Assembly (NCBI RefSeq): GCF_965200585.1
Contig: NZ_OZ241361.1
Strand: one strand, 5' to 3'
Length of the DNA stretch: 64,000 nucleotides
Source: Bacterioplanoides sp965200585
GTDB taxonomy: Bacteria > Pseudomonadota > Gammaproteobacteria > Pseudomonadales > Oceanobacteraceae
Part shown: positions 9,201-17,244 of the stretch, piece by piece
How the letters are laid out: each line of letters starts with the position of its first letter
Numbering within the stretch: position 1 is the first letter of the stretch
The notes under the pieces: generated by a model
Told to the model about the DNA's origin: nothing
The model's input: only the letters and a program-made list of their open reading frames with translations
The model's database searches: none
Translations under genes and position numbers: made by a program

Positions 9201-9729
9201 TACCAAAGGAGTTAAAAAACATCCGATCCCAATTGCGGTTATCAATTCCCCATAACGCACTCCCCTGATCCTGACTCGGCCCCGTCGTGCGATAAACCGT
9301 TAAAATCGTAATATCAGGGCGAGCGGTGGGCCGTAAATCCAATGCAACATCATCGGCATTGCCAGCAATACCATCACTTCCTGCGGCACGTACCTGATAA
9401 GCAACCCGACTTGATGCAGAAAAAGAAAATGCTGGCTGATTACCAATCGCCGATGTTTTATCCCACAAAGTGGTATTCGACGGCGTTGTTCCGACCGGCA
9501 CCGTAAAATACTGATTACCGGATTTGTCTCGCCAGGGGGTTGCCGCACTGATGGCATAGCTATCGGGAGCACTGTCATCGGCTTCCGGATCTGAGGCATC
9601 CAGCCAGAGCAGTAACCCATTACTGATATCCGCCGGAGCACTGCTTGCCATCGCAGGAGCCACCGCGACCATCATCAGTACACCAGCGAGACTACAGGCA
9701 CTTGCGACGCTGCAGATAATTCCTTTCAT
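6223..9729 (-). CDS. Giant surface protein: LamG-like, TSP3 calcium repeats, beta-barrel, OmpA C-terminal domain
   Basis: 1168 residues, probably exported and tied to the cell wall. Order: signal peptide (about 1-29); concanavalin/LamG-like head (about 35-300, LLLWLDASDPEADD); two helical modules (YASIGVTGVTAGNIDILN); a cadherin-like strand domain; thrombospondin type-3 DxDxDG repeats (about 525-740), probably calcium binding; a hydrophobic stretch (about 764-800) resembling a GlyGly-CTERM-like anchor followed at once by a second signal-like segment ending ANAA; an eight-strand-type barrel (about 815-980); a proline then Ala/Glu/Val linker; and an OmpA peptidoglycan-binding domain (HTDSQGSEAYNQDLSQRRAE). 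The start at 9729 has a GGGTGGG site. Paralogous to the next gene, with nearly identical C-terminal domains. Ligand unknown. Confidence 0.85.
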   Translation of the reverse strand: MKGIICSVASACSLAGVLMMVAVAPAMASSAPADISNGLLLWLDASDPEADDSAPDSYAISAATPWRDKSGNQYFTVPVGTTPSNTTLWDKTSAIGNQPAFSFSASSRVAYQVRAAGSDGIAGNADDVALDLRPTARPDITILTVYRTTGPSQDQGSALWGIDNRNWDRMFFNSFGSVTPKDGIVGIGPAGQNVPIIDAGIADTNRLVTVSYQHTTANASFVSFNGSDSGASFTPFTDTTDLTDQQTTFAVGWDGDNNYAQADIAEVIVYDRALNVCEVHKLNLFLSDKYRDDFWGPLFINDPCIADLLKDIQNYADGDGVNPGPLTPDDYREASIRDVDDDNIDIVNPAILDKDGMDLDTVKKVQDVVHEAIIQAYADTNGASEKPTVEMYASIGVTGVTAGNIDILNNEIASKGKLDVDSVLEIQDIVNNLGAFTIDINPLTRELLEGRPFSEMATISGTPTGSVNWSLSGPDAQLFEIDNSGNLSLKSPLAFNTLLNNPINITLSAMDDSITDSKNLIFTILKDTDGDGTADNSDADIDNDGVLNGDDDEPVNPLNDSDNDGVANNQDTEPENPNNDSDNDGVPNNLDSEPTTSAVDHDNDGISTLIENALGLNPLSDDSDGDGIKDASELANNGQGAQPDTDGDGRINALDTDDDGDGVATLLENTLGLNSLSDDSDGDGLKDASELANNGQGTQPDTDGDGRINALDSDDDGDGISTAQEIRNGTNPLSIDSDNDGVSDAGMCLSDSCNETAQGDIETGLRGAGSLNLLFIGLLAGLALRSRYRVLLLALPLAANAAADSGNSDANTDVNDETAFYIGAGIGNSWLEPKTSGDFRVKDKTDTAFKLTAGWDWNDTISLEGYYARLGESRLSPAGEIDYRMIGADVIGHYWLQGEAREAGSFALYAKGGVNHMTNDGHNIAYDKQQTTQLMLGIGGEYYLPNAFSLRLEYESYDRDASLLSLNLIKRFGRQPVYQPAPVVAEPEPQPEPQPQRIAVIEPIIEDDEIEALAAPAEPAVVETVAAESVIAEEAVVAEEAVVAEVASAPESIADVDVVVVAIGFALNSADISPSGQATLDQLATDFSQFPQAQLEVQAHTDSQGSEAYNQDLSQRRAEAVQAYLIEQGVKAEQLTAVGYGESQPRASNDNAEGRAQNRRVEFKVLQR
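7579..7920 (-). repeat. Two tandem 171-bp coding repeats
   Basis: Two 57-codon units (7750-7920 and 7579-7749) inside the TSP3 region, each containing LSDDSDGDG, KDASELANNGQG and TDGDGRINALD. The few differences suggest recent unequal crossing-over or selection for repeat identity. Copy number could vary among strains. Confidence 0.85.
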
Positions 9730-9835
9730 AACCCACCCTTGAATAATGATTCAGTTAGTAACTGGCTATAAGACTAGTACATGATAAGTGGGTCTCTAGC
9801 GCTATATCGTTGGAATGATGATTTTTTACAGAATC

Positions 9836-9866
9836 AAAAAAGCCCCAACCGCTTCCGGTGGGGGCT
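9836..9866 (-). terminator. Intrinsic terminator of the 9917-14212 surface protein gene
   Basis: On the minus strand an AGCCCCC-type stem (9860-9866) pairs with TGGGGCT (9841-9847), followed by TTTTT (9836-9840). It is near-identical in layout to the terminator at 6143-6178, so the duplication that made the paralogues included the 3' end. Confidence 0.85.
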
Positions 9867-9916
9867 GAGGGCATTTGCAATACGAGGATTTTCGCAGCTT
9901 AAAGTTCTTTGAATGG

Positions 9917-12900
9917 TTACCGCTTCAGCACTTTAAACTCAACCCGGCGGTTTTGTGCCCGGCCGTCTGCACTGTTATTGCTGGCGCGAGGCTGGCTTTC
10001 ACCATACCCTACTGCGGTCAGTTGCTCAGCCTTTACACCTTGTTCAACCAGATACGCTTGTACCGCTTCAGCACGACGCTGAGACAGCGCCTGATTGTAG
10101 GCTTCCGAGCCCTGGCTATCGGTATGCGCCTGAACTTCCAGCTGCGCCTGTGGGAACTGGCTGAAGTCTGCCGCCAGCTGATCCAGCGTAGCTTTACCAG
10201 ATGGTGAAATATCCGCCGAGTTCAGTGCAAAGCCAATCGCTGCAACCACAACATCCACGTCTGCGATTGATTCAGGTACAGAAGTCACTTCTGCGACAAC
10301 AGCTTCTTCTGCAACGGCGGCAGCAATCAAGGGCTCAGCCTCATCCTCTTCAATAACCGGCTCAATCGAAGCCGTGCGCTGTGGCTGTTCTTCTGGCTGA
10401 GGCGCAGGCTCAACAACCGGGGCTGGCTGATAGGAGTTACTGCTACCAAAACGCTTAATCAGATTCAGCGATAATAACGACGCATCATTATCGTAGGACT
10501 CGTATTCCAACCGCAGGCTGAATGCTTTGGGTAAATAATATTCACCACCCAGCCCCAGCATTAACTGAGTGGTTTCCTGTTTTTCATACGGCAGGTTTTT
10601 ACCATCATTGGTCATATGGTTTAAGCCACCTTTGGCGTACAGGGCAATACTGCCCTGGCGGCGAGGCTCACCCATCAGCCAATAATGACCAATGACATCG
10701 CCCCCGACCATACGGTAATTAATTGACCCCTGTGGGCGGAATTTGGCGTCTCCTAATTCAGCGTAATAGCCTTCAATAGAAATATGATCATTCCAGTCCC
10801 AACCGGCGGTTAATTTCAAACCCGTATCATGCTTAGTCTTTTGGCTGAAACCGGTACCTGAGTTATCCGGGTCAAGCGTACTGCGGCCAACACCCGCACC
10901 CACATACACATTCATTTCATCCCACCACTCATCAGCCTGAGTCGTTAATGGCAGAGCTGCCATTAACATCAGACCAACAGTACGCAGACGATTGGTATGG
11001 CGCAGCATCACCAACAACGCCAACATCAGCAACAGACTCAGGCTCATGCTGCCGGTACCACTAACACCGGTTTTAATGGTGTCAGACCCTGCTGCATCGG
11101 CTTCTGGAGCCGGGCTTGGAGCTGCTTCAGGCGCTGCCGGGCCAGGAGCAATCGGAGATGTATCTGGCTGAGCCGAGCCATCAATGGTGTCATCCAGATA
11201 ATCCGGCGTTGTATCGCCATTATTGTCGTTACAGGCCGCTGCGTCCGGGCATTCTTCTGAATCGGTTTTACCATCGTTATCGGAATCGTCATCGCGATAG
11301 TCTGGCGTTTCATCACCATCGGTATCACGTGGCGTCTCAGAATCTCCCCTCTCATCGGAGTCTTTGATGCCATCGTTATCCGAATCATCATCCATATAAT
11401 CCGGAATACGGTCGCCATCGCTATCACGCGGTGTTTCACCATCGCCACGCTCAACTGCATCACTGATACCGTCGTTATCCGAGTCACCGAAGCCATCCGA
11501 GGTACCAGCATCATTCATGCTGTCGGCATCCTTGTAATCATCAATACCATCGAGATCAGAATCCGCCGCATTAGCCGGATCGAGCACGCCATTTAACTCA
11601 TCAATATCGGAGGTGTTATCGTTGTCATCATCGGTATCAGCGAAGTCAGCGGTACCATCACCATCGGTATCCAGTAGCGGCGCAACTTCATCCGCATCCT
11701 TGATGCCGTTGTTATCACTGTCGTCATCCAGATAGTCCGGCGTGCCATCACCATCACTGTCGGCACAGCTTGGTGCCGATGCACATTCCTGAATATCGGT
11801 CAGGCCATCGTTATCCGAATCGCCACCAGTACCGTCAGTGGTGTCATCGTCTTTATCCAGATAATCCGGGATCTTATCGCCATCGGTATCAATAACCGGC
11901 GTCAGTGGGTTGTTATCAGTATCATCATTGTTGTCGCTTAACTCATCAGATGTTAATACGCCGTCGCCATCATCATCGTTATCGCGAGCATCAATGGTGC
12001 CGTCACCGTCGGTATCACGTTGCGTGCCTTCACCGTTATTAGACACTTCATCAGAGTCTTTGATGCCGTCACCGTCAGAATCATTATCCAGCGGATCCAG
12101 GCCTAACCCGGTTTCTTTTTTATCAGAAATACCGTCGTTGTCTGAGTCGCTGTTTTCATCATTCGGATCACTATCATCGCCGTCTTTAACACCGTCGTTA
12201 TCTGAGTCGTCATTCAGAGGATCAGTGTTATTGGCTTTTTCTTCGGCATTGGTAGAGCCATCGTTGTCCGAATCGTTATTCGGGTTATTTGGTTCCGCAT
12301 CCTGACCATCTTTAACACCATCGTCATCAGAGTCGTCATCTAATGGATTGGTGTTATTCGTTTTTTCTTCAGCGTTGGTTGAACCGTCATTATCCGAGTC
12401 ATTGTTCGGGTTATTTGGCTCAACGTCATGACCATCTTTAACACCATCGTCATCAGAGTCGTCATCTAATGGATTAGTGTTATTCGCTTTTTCTTCGGCG
12501 TTGGTTGAACCATCGTTGTCCGAGTCATTGTTCGGATTATTCGGTTCAGTGTCTTGGTCGTCGTTAACACCATCATTATCATCATCTAAGTCATTGATAT
12601 CCGCGGTACCATCACCATCGGTATCTTTTAAGACCGTTAAAACAATATTTTTAGAATCAGTATTACCGCCATCATCCGTTGCCGTAATCGTAACGTTAAC
12701 TGGATTATTGGCTAACGCATTAAAATCAGCCGGAGTTTTCAGGGTTAAAAGTCCACTGTTTTCATCAATCGTAAACAGGTTCGCATCAACACCAGATACA
12801 CTCCACACAACATTGCCACTTGGTATACCTGATAGTACGGGCGTCACGGAGAAAGCAGTACCTTCAATAATCTGACGATTTAATGGATTAACGTCGATAA

Positions 12901-14212
12901 CAAAAACACCAATCGCATCCACAATGGCCTGTACTTTTTCTTTGCTATCAACTTCGGCTTTTGTTTTGCCCGCAATTTCAATATTAACCTGATCAATATT
13001 GCTATCTGTGACACCGGTTACCCCAATCGAGTCATATATTTCAGGCGTGGGTACCGGCTTAGAAGCGCCGTCAGTATCGGCGTAGTTCTGAATAATGGAT
13101 TCATCAATAATACGCTGTACGTCAGCAACTGTATTAATATCGGTTGAAGATTTCGCCAGGATAGCGGCATTAACAACAGCCAGGTTTTCTTCGGAAACAT
13201 TGCCGGCACTCACATTAATATAATCCTGCACAGTTAATGCAGCAGGTGTTGTGCCATCACCATCGGCGTAGTCTTTAATCTTTTGTAATAAATCAACCAG
13301 ACAAGGTTCGTCGTCAGGAATTGGCCCCCAGAAATCATTTTTATATTTTTCTGACAGGAAAAAATTAACTTTATGGGCTTCACAAGCGGTTAACGCTTTT
13401 TCATACACAATAATTTCAGCGATATCAGCCTGAGCGTAATTATTATTACCATCCCAACCAATCGCAAATATTGGCTGCTGGCCCAGAGCGGTCGTAGGGT
13501 CATTATCTGGATCATCTGACGTAGTGTCGGTAAAGCGGGTAAATGCCGTCCCTGTCGTCACACCATTAAAGCTGACAAATGAGCCGTTATCTTCATTGTG
13601 ATTGTAGCTAACCGTTACCAGACGATTTTCATTTTCAATACCGGCATTCGTGATTGAAACACTTTGAGAAACCGGGCCAATACCCACGATGCCATTAATC
13701 GCAGCACTGCCGGAGCCGAACGAATTAAAAAACATCCGATCCCAGTTATTATCATCCAGCCCCCATAAGCCACTACCCTGACGTCTGGGCTCACGTATCT
13801 CACCCGAAGCAATAGGCACGTTACGATATACGGTAAAAATGGTGGTGTTTGGCTTAGCTTGAGGGCGCAAGTCTAGCGCCTGATCTGCCTGATCTTTGAT
13901 CTCATAAGCAACCGCGTTACTTTGGCGAAATTCAAACGCTGGCTGCTCTCCGATGTCCGATTGACTATTCCATGCGGTTGCATTGCGGGCACCAGCAACA
14001 GGGACGGTCATGTATCCCTGAGACGTTTTATCCTTCCAGGGCGTATCTGCGGTGATACTAAAACTATCAGGCGTAACGCCATCCGCATTCGGATCCGAGG
14101 CATCCAACCACAATACAGCTCCATCAACACCACCCGGTGCATTATTCGCGGCATAAGCAGACGACATCAGAGAAACGCCTATCGCTACCCAACAACCTGT
14201 AAACCGACCCAT
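9917..14212 (-). CDS. Giant surface protein paralogue: LamG-like, long TSP3 array, beta-barrel, OmpA C-terminal domain
   Basis: 1431 residues with the same plan as the 6223-9729 product. Order: signal peptide (1-21, ending AYA); LamG-like head (VLWLDASDPNADG, about 28-310); two GVTGV-type helical modules; a cadherin-like domain; a much longer TSP3 array (about 528-1017); a hydrophobic stretch (about 1051-1095) with GTGSMSLSLLLMLALLVML, then an arginine-containing gap, then a second signal-like segment ending TTQADEW; a barrel; a linker; and an OmpA domain closing RAQNRRVEFKVLKR. The extra length is mostly repeats, including three 126-bp units. An AAGGGATGGG site precedes the ATG. Likely an outer-membrane-associated, calcium-stiffened adhesin or envelope linker; the ligand cannot be read from sequence. 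Confidence 0.85.
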   Translation of the reverse strand: MGRFTGCWVAIGVSLMSSAYAANNAPGGVDGAVLWLDASDPNADGVTPDSFSITADTPWKDKTSQGYMTVPVAGARNATAWNSQSDIGEQPAFEFRQSNAVAYEIKDQADQALDLRPQAKPNTTIFTVYRNVPIASGEIREPRRQGSGLWGLDDNNWDRMFFNSFGSGSAAINGIVGIGPVSQSVSITNAGIENENRLVTVSYNHNEDNGSFVSFNGVTTGTAFTRFTDTTSDDPDNDPTTALGQQPIFAIGWDGNNNYAQADIAEIIVYEKALTACEAHKVNFFLSEKYKNDFWGPIPDDEPCLVDLLQKIKDYADGDGTTPAALTVQDYINVSAGNVSEENLAVVNAAILAKSSTDINTVADVQRIIDESIIQNYADTDGASKPVPTPEIYDSIGVTGVTDSNIDQVNIEIAGKTKAEVDSKEKVQAIVDAIGVFVIDVNPLNRQIIEGTAFSVTPVLSGIPSGNVVWSVSGVDANLFTIDENSGLLTLKTPADFNALANNPVNVTITATDDGGNTDSKNIVLTVLKDTDGDGTADINDLDDDNDGVNDDQDTEPNNPNNDSDNDGSTNAEEKANNTNPLDDDSDDDGVKDGHDVEPNNPNNDSDNDGSTNAEEKTNNTNPLDDDSDDDGVKDGQDAEPNNPNNDSDNDGSTNAEEKANNTDPLNDDSDNDGVKDGDDSDPNDENSDSDNDGISDKKETGLGLDPLDNDSDGDGIKDSDEVSNNGEGTQRDTDGDGTIDARDNDDDGDGVLTSDELSDNNDDTDNNPLTPVIDTDGDKIPDYLDKDDDTTDGTGGDSDNDGLTDIQECASAPSCADSDGDGTPDYLDDDSDNNGIKDADEVAPLLDTDGDGTADFADTDDDNDNTSDIDELNGVLDPANAADSDLDGIDDYKDADSMNDAGTSDGFGDSDNDGISDAVERGDGETPRDSDGDRIPDYMDDDSDNDGIKDSDERGDSETPRDTDGDETPDYRDDDSDNDGKTDSEECPDAAACNDNNGDTTPDYLDDTIDGSAQPDTSPIAPGPAAPEAAPSPAPEADAAGSDTIKTGVSGTGSMSLSLLLMLALLVMLRHTNRLRTVGLMLMAALPLTTQADEWWDEMNVYVGAGVGRSTLDPDNSGTGFSQKTKHDTGLKLTAGWDWNDHISIEGYYAELGDAKFRPQGSINYRMVGGDVIGHYWLMGEPRRQGSIALYAKGGLNHMTNDGKNLPYEKQETTQLMLGLGGEYYLPKAFSLRLEYESYDNDASLLSLNLIKRFGSSNSYQPAPVVEPAPQPEEQPQRTASIEPVIEEDEAEPLIAAAVAEEAVVAEVTSVPESIADVDVVVAAIGFALNSADISPSGKATLDQLAADFSQFPQAQLEVQAHTDSQGSEAYNQALSQRRAEAVQAYLVEQGVKAEQLTAVGYGESQPRASNNSADGRAQNRRVEFKVLKR
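12170..12547 (-). repeat. Three tandem 126-bp coding repeats
   Basis: Three 42-codon units (12422-12547, 12296-12421, 12170-12295), each encoding EPNNPNNDSDNDGSTNAEEK, then NPLDDDSDDDGVKDG or close variants. They lie in the TSP3 array of the 1431-residue surface protein. High identity suggests recent expansion. Confidence 0.9.
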
Positions 14213-14374
14213 AAACCCATCCCTTAAGTTATATTTTTGACGACTAAGCCGTTCTTATTAACCGTTTAGATACAAAGTGGCGGGATGTTACCAGTAAGTA
14301 ATCGAAATTCTATTGATATTTTACATTTCCACCTGATCTTTTACATTGCGATAACATTGCACTCAATGGCACAA

Positions 14375-14409
14375 AAAAAGCTTCCAAACCAACGGCCAGG
14401 AAGCTTTTT
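14375..14409. terminator. Bidirectional intrinsic terminator near metY
   Basis: AAAAAGCTTCC (14375-14385) pairs with GGAAGCTTTTT (14399-14409), 11 bp with a 13-base loop. It lies 36 bases past the metY stop on the minus strand and has T runs in both directions. Confidence 0.85.
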
Positions 14410-14444
14410 ATAGAAACAACAGTGACGGATATCTTGCGTCCAGA

Positions 14445-15716
14445 CTATCGGGCAGCAGCTAACGCCTGTTCAATATCAGCAATAATGTCATCAGCGTGTT
14501 CAATCCCAATCGACAGGCGCACCAGATCAGTGCTCACCCCCGCTGACTTCATTTCGTCTTCATTCAGCTGGCGGTGAGTGGTGGTTGCCGGGTGACAAGC
14601 CAGTGATTTGGCATCACCAATATTCACCAGACGCTTGATCATCTGCAGCGCATCAATAAACCGGGTGCCAGCAGCCACACCGCCCTGAATACCAAAACTC
14701 AGAATGGCCGAAGGTTTGCCAGACACCATACGCTGCGCTACCGCGTAATGAGGGTTGTTCTCCAACCCGGCATAATTTACCCAGGAAACCTGTTCATGAT
14801 TACTCAGGTATTGCGCCACTTTTTGCGCATTTTCAACATGGCGATCCATACGTAACGCCAGAGTCTCAAGCCCTTGCAAAATCATAAACGCATTCATGGG
14901 TGATAACGCCGCCCCCATATTACGCAGCGGCACCACACGGGCACGGCCGATAAAAGCCGCTTCACCCATGGCTTCGGCATATACCACACCATGGTAAGAC
15001 GGATCTGGCTCGTTAAAACGCGGGAAACGCGGATTGTCTTTCCACGGGAATTTACCGGAATCCACAATAATGCCGCCAACCGTGGTGCCGTGACCGCCGA
15101 TGTATTTAGTCAGCGAGTGCACCACGATATCAGCGCCATGTTCAAACGGGCGACATAAATAAGGCGTTGCCACCGTGTTATCCACAATCACAGGAACGCT
15201 GTGTTTATGAGCCATATCCGACAGCGCCTTCAGATCCACCACGTTACCGGCCGGGTTACCAATGGATTCACAAAACAGCGCTTTGGTGTTGTCGTCAATT
15301 AATGCTTCCAGTGCAGCAATATCATCACCGGATGCCATACGCACTTCGATACCCTGTTGCGGCAAGGTATGAGCAAACAGATTATACGTTCCACCATACA
15401 ACTGGCTTACCGAAACGATATTATCGCCTGCCGCTGCCAGTGTCTGAACAGCAGCAGTAATGGCTGCCATGCCGGAGGCCAGACACAAGCCCGCAATGCC
15501 ACCTTCCATCGCAGCGATACGTTGTTCCAGCACATCGTTGGTTGGATTCATAATGCGGGTGTAAATATTACCCGGCTCTTTTAAATCAAACAGATCAGCC
15601 CCGTGTTGTGTATCACGAAAGCTGTATGACGTGGTTTGATAAATGGGTACCGCCACTGCACGAGTGGTTGGGTCTTCACTAAAACCGGCATGTAATGCCT
15701 GGGTTTCTATTTTCAT
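14445..15716 (-). CDS. metY: O-acetylhomoserine aminocarboxypropyltransferase (sulfhydrylase) MetY
   Basis: PLP enzyme that makes homocysteine from O-acetylhomoserine and sulfide, a direct sulfhydrylation route to methionine. The 423-residue product has the Cys/Met metabolism family fold: substrate loop QTTSYSF, YTRIMNPTNDVLEQR, the PLP phosphate region SGMAAITAA, and the PLP lysine in VHSLTKYIGGHGTTVGG. The closing VRLSIGIEHADDI block is typical. The ATG at 15716 with an AAGGA site gives the normal family N-terminus MKIETQALHAGF; an in-frame start at 15833 would add 39 unrelated codons over the radA promoter region. Divergent from radA. Confidence 0.94.
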   Translation of the reverse strand: MKIETQALHAGFSEDPTTRAVAVPIYQTTSYSFRDTQHGADLFDLKEPGNIYTRIMNPTNDVLEQRIAAMEGGIAGLCLASGMAAITAAVQTLAAAGDNIVSVSQLYGGTYNLFAHTLPQQGIEVRMASGDDIAALEALIDDNTKALFCESIGNPAGNVVDLKALSDMAHKHSVPVIVDNTVATPYLCRPFEHGADIVVHSLTKYIGGHGTTVGGIIVDSGKFPWKDNPRFPRFNEPDPSYHGVVYAEAMGEAAFIGRARVVPLRNMGAALSPMNAFMILQGLETLALRMDRHVENAQKVAQYLSNHEQVSWVNYAGLENNPHYAVAQRMVSGKPSAILSFGIQGGVAAGTRFIDALQMIKRLVNIGDAKSLACHPATTTHRQLNEDEMKSAGVSTDLVRLSIGIEHADDIIADIEQALAAAR

Positions 15717-15837
15717 GTTCGCGTCCTTATTGTGAATCTTCATATTATTATTGGCGCCTGCCAGTGTATCAAAGCGATGAAAAGCCACCACCAAAAAGAT
15801 AAACTCTGCTCTTAATTTACCCGGCAGAGACAACCCG

Positions 15838-17208
15838 ATGGCAAAGAAAAAAACAGCGTATGTGTGTAATGACTGCGGTGCCGATCACACCAAATGGCAA
15901 GGCCAGTGCACCGGTTGTGGTGCCTGGAATACGCTGCAGGAGTTTGTGGTTTCAGCCGCCAAAACTGCCAGCCGCGAGGCCAACTTCAGTGGTTATGCCG
16001 GAGCCGCTGCCGAGCAAGGGGTACAGCGTCTTAATGAAGTTAATCTTAATGAAGTACCACGTTTTTCCAGCGGTATGCAGGAGTTCGATCGGGTATTAGG
16101 CGGCGGGTTAGTGCCCGGCTCGGCCATTCTGATTGGTGGTCACCCGGGGGCGGGTAAGTCCACACTACTGCTGCAAACTCTGTGTCATCTGGCGTCTCAA
16201 ATGCCAGCGTTATACGTCACCGGCGAAGAAAGCTTGCAACAGGTAGCGCGCCGTGCCCAACGTTTAGGTCTGCCGATGGATCAGCTGAATATGCTGAGCG
16301 AAACCAACGTCGAGCGTTTAACCAAAACCTTACAGCAGCATCAGCCAAAAATTGTGGTGATCGATTCCATTCAGGTGATGCACGTCGATGGCATTGAATC
16401 GGCTCCGGGCAGCGTGTCGCAGGTTCGCGAAAGCGCCGCCTATTTAACCCGCTTTGCCAAACAAACCAACACGGTATTATTTTTGGTTGGCCATGTAACT
16501 AAAGACGGCACCATTGCCGGCCCCAAGGTGCTGGAACATATGATCGACTGCTCCATCATGTTAGAAGGCTCTGGCGACAGCCGCTTCCGTACCTTGCGTG
16601 GTATTAAAAACCGTTTTGGTGCGATTAACGAGCTGGGTGTCTTTGCCATGCTCGAACAAGGTTTAAAAGAAGTAAAAAATCCCAGCTCCATCTTTTTATC
16701 ACGTTCCGAAGAACCTGCCGCCGGCAGTGTTGTGATGGTGATCTGGGAAGGTACCCGGCCGTTATTGGTGGAGATTCAGGCGCTGGTCGACGACAGCCAT
16801 TTTGGTCACCCCAAACGTGTCGCGGTTGGTTTGGATCAAAACCGATTAAATTTATTACTCGCAGCCATGCACCGCCATGGTGGTATTCACCTGGGTGATC
16901 AGGATGTCTATATCAATGTGGTGGGTGGCGTTAAAGTCACCGAAACTGCCGCCGATCTGGCGCTGTTATTAGCGGCCCTGTCATCCTTCCGTAATCAACC
17001 TTTGCCACAAGATTTAATTGTGTTTGGCGAAGTCGGGTTATCCGGAGAAATCCGACCCGTACCTTCCGGACAAGAGCGTATTAAAGAAGCAGCCAAACAC
17101 GGCTTTAAACGCGCCATTGTTCCAAAGGGCAATATGCCGCGTCAGGCGATTGAAGGTATGGAAGTTATCGGGGTGGAAAAACTGCAACAAGCCATCGAAC
17201 GAATCTGA
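15838..17208 (+). CDS. radA: DNA repair protein RadA
   Basis: RecA-like ATPase (Sms/RadA) that drives branch migration of recombination intermediates. The 456-residue protein shows an N-terminal four-cysteine zinc finger (CNDCGADHTKWQGQCTGCGAWN, residues about 9-30), Walker A GHPGAGKST, the RadA signature KNRFGAINELGVF, and a C-terminal Lon-like domain (DVYINVVGGVKVTETAADLA, FGEVGLSGEIRPV). It is divergent from metY and followed after 36 bases by the efflux adaptor with no terminator between, so some read-through is possible. Confidence 0.96.
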   Translation: MAKKKTAYVCNDCGADHTKWQGQCTGCGAWNTLQEFVVSAAKTASREANFSGYAGAAAEQGVQRLNEVNLNEVPRFSSGMQEFDRVLGGGLVPGSAILIGGHPGAGKSTLLLQTLCHLASQMPALYVTGEESLQQVARRAQRLGLPMDQLNMLSETNVERLTKTLQQHQPKIVVIDSIQVMHVDGIESAPGSVSQVRESAAYLTRFAKQTNTVLFLVGHVTKDGTIAGPKVLEHMIDCSIMLEGSGDSRFRTLRGIKNRFGAINELGVFAMLEQGLKEVKNPSSIFLSRSEEPAAGSVVMVIWEGTRPLLVEIQALVDDSHFGHPKRVAVGLDQNRLNLLLAAMHRHGGIHLGDQDVYINVVGGVKVTETAADLALLLAALSSFRNQPLPQDLIVFGEVGLSGEIRPVPSGQERIKEAAKHGFKRAIVPKGNMPRQAIEGMEVIGVEKLQQAIERI

Positions 17209-17244
17209 TACTCTACGTGTGGATTTAACAAGGAATGCTTGCAT

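Noticed and set aside
12170..12547. Possible CRISPR-like array
   Set aside because: The 126-bp units are contiguous, in frame with a protein and have no spacers.
15717..15833. Longer MetY start at 15833
   Set aside because: The extension overlaps the radA promoter region and is not part of the family N-terminus, while ATG 15716 has an AAGGA site.
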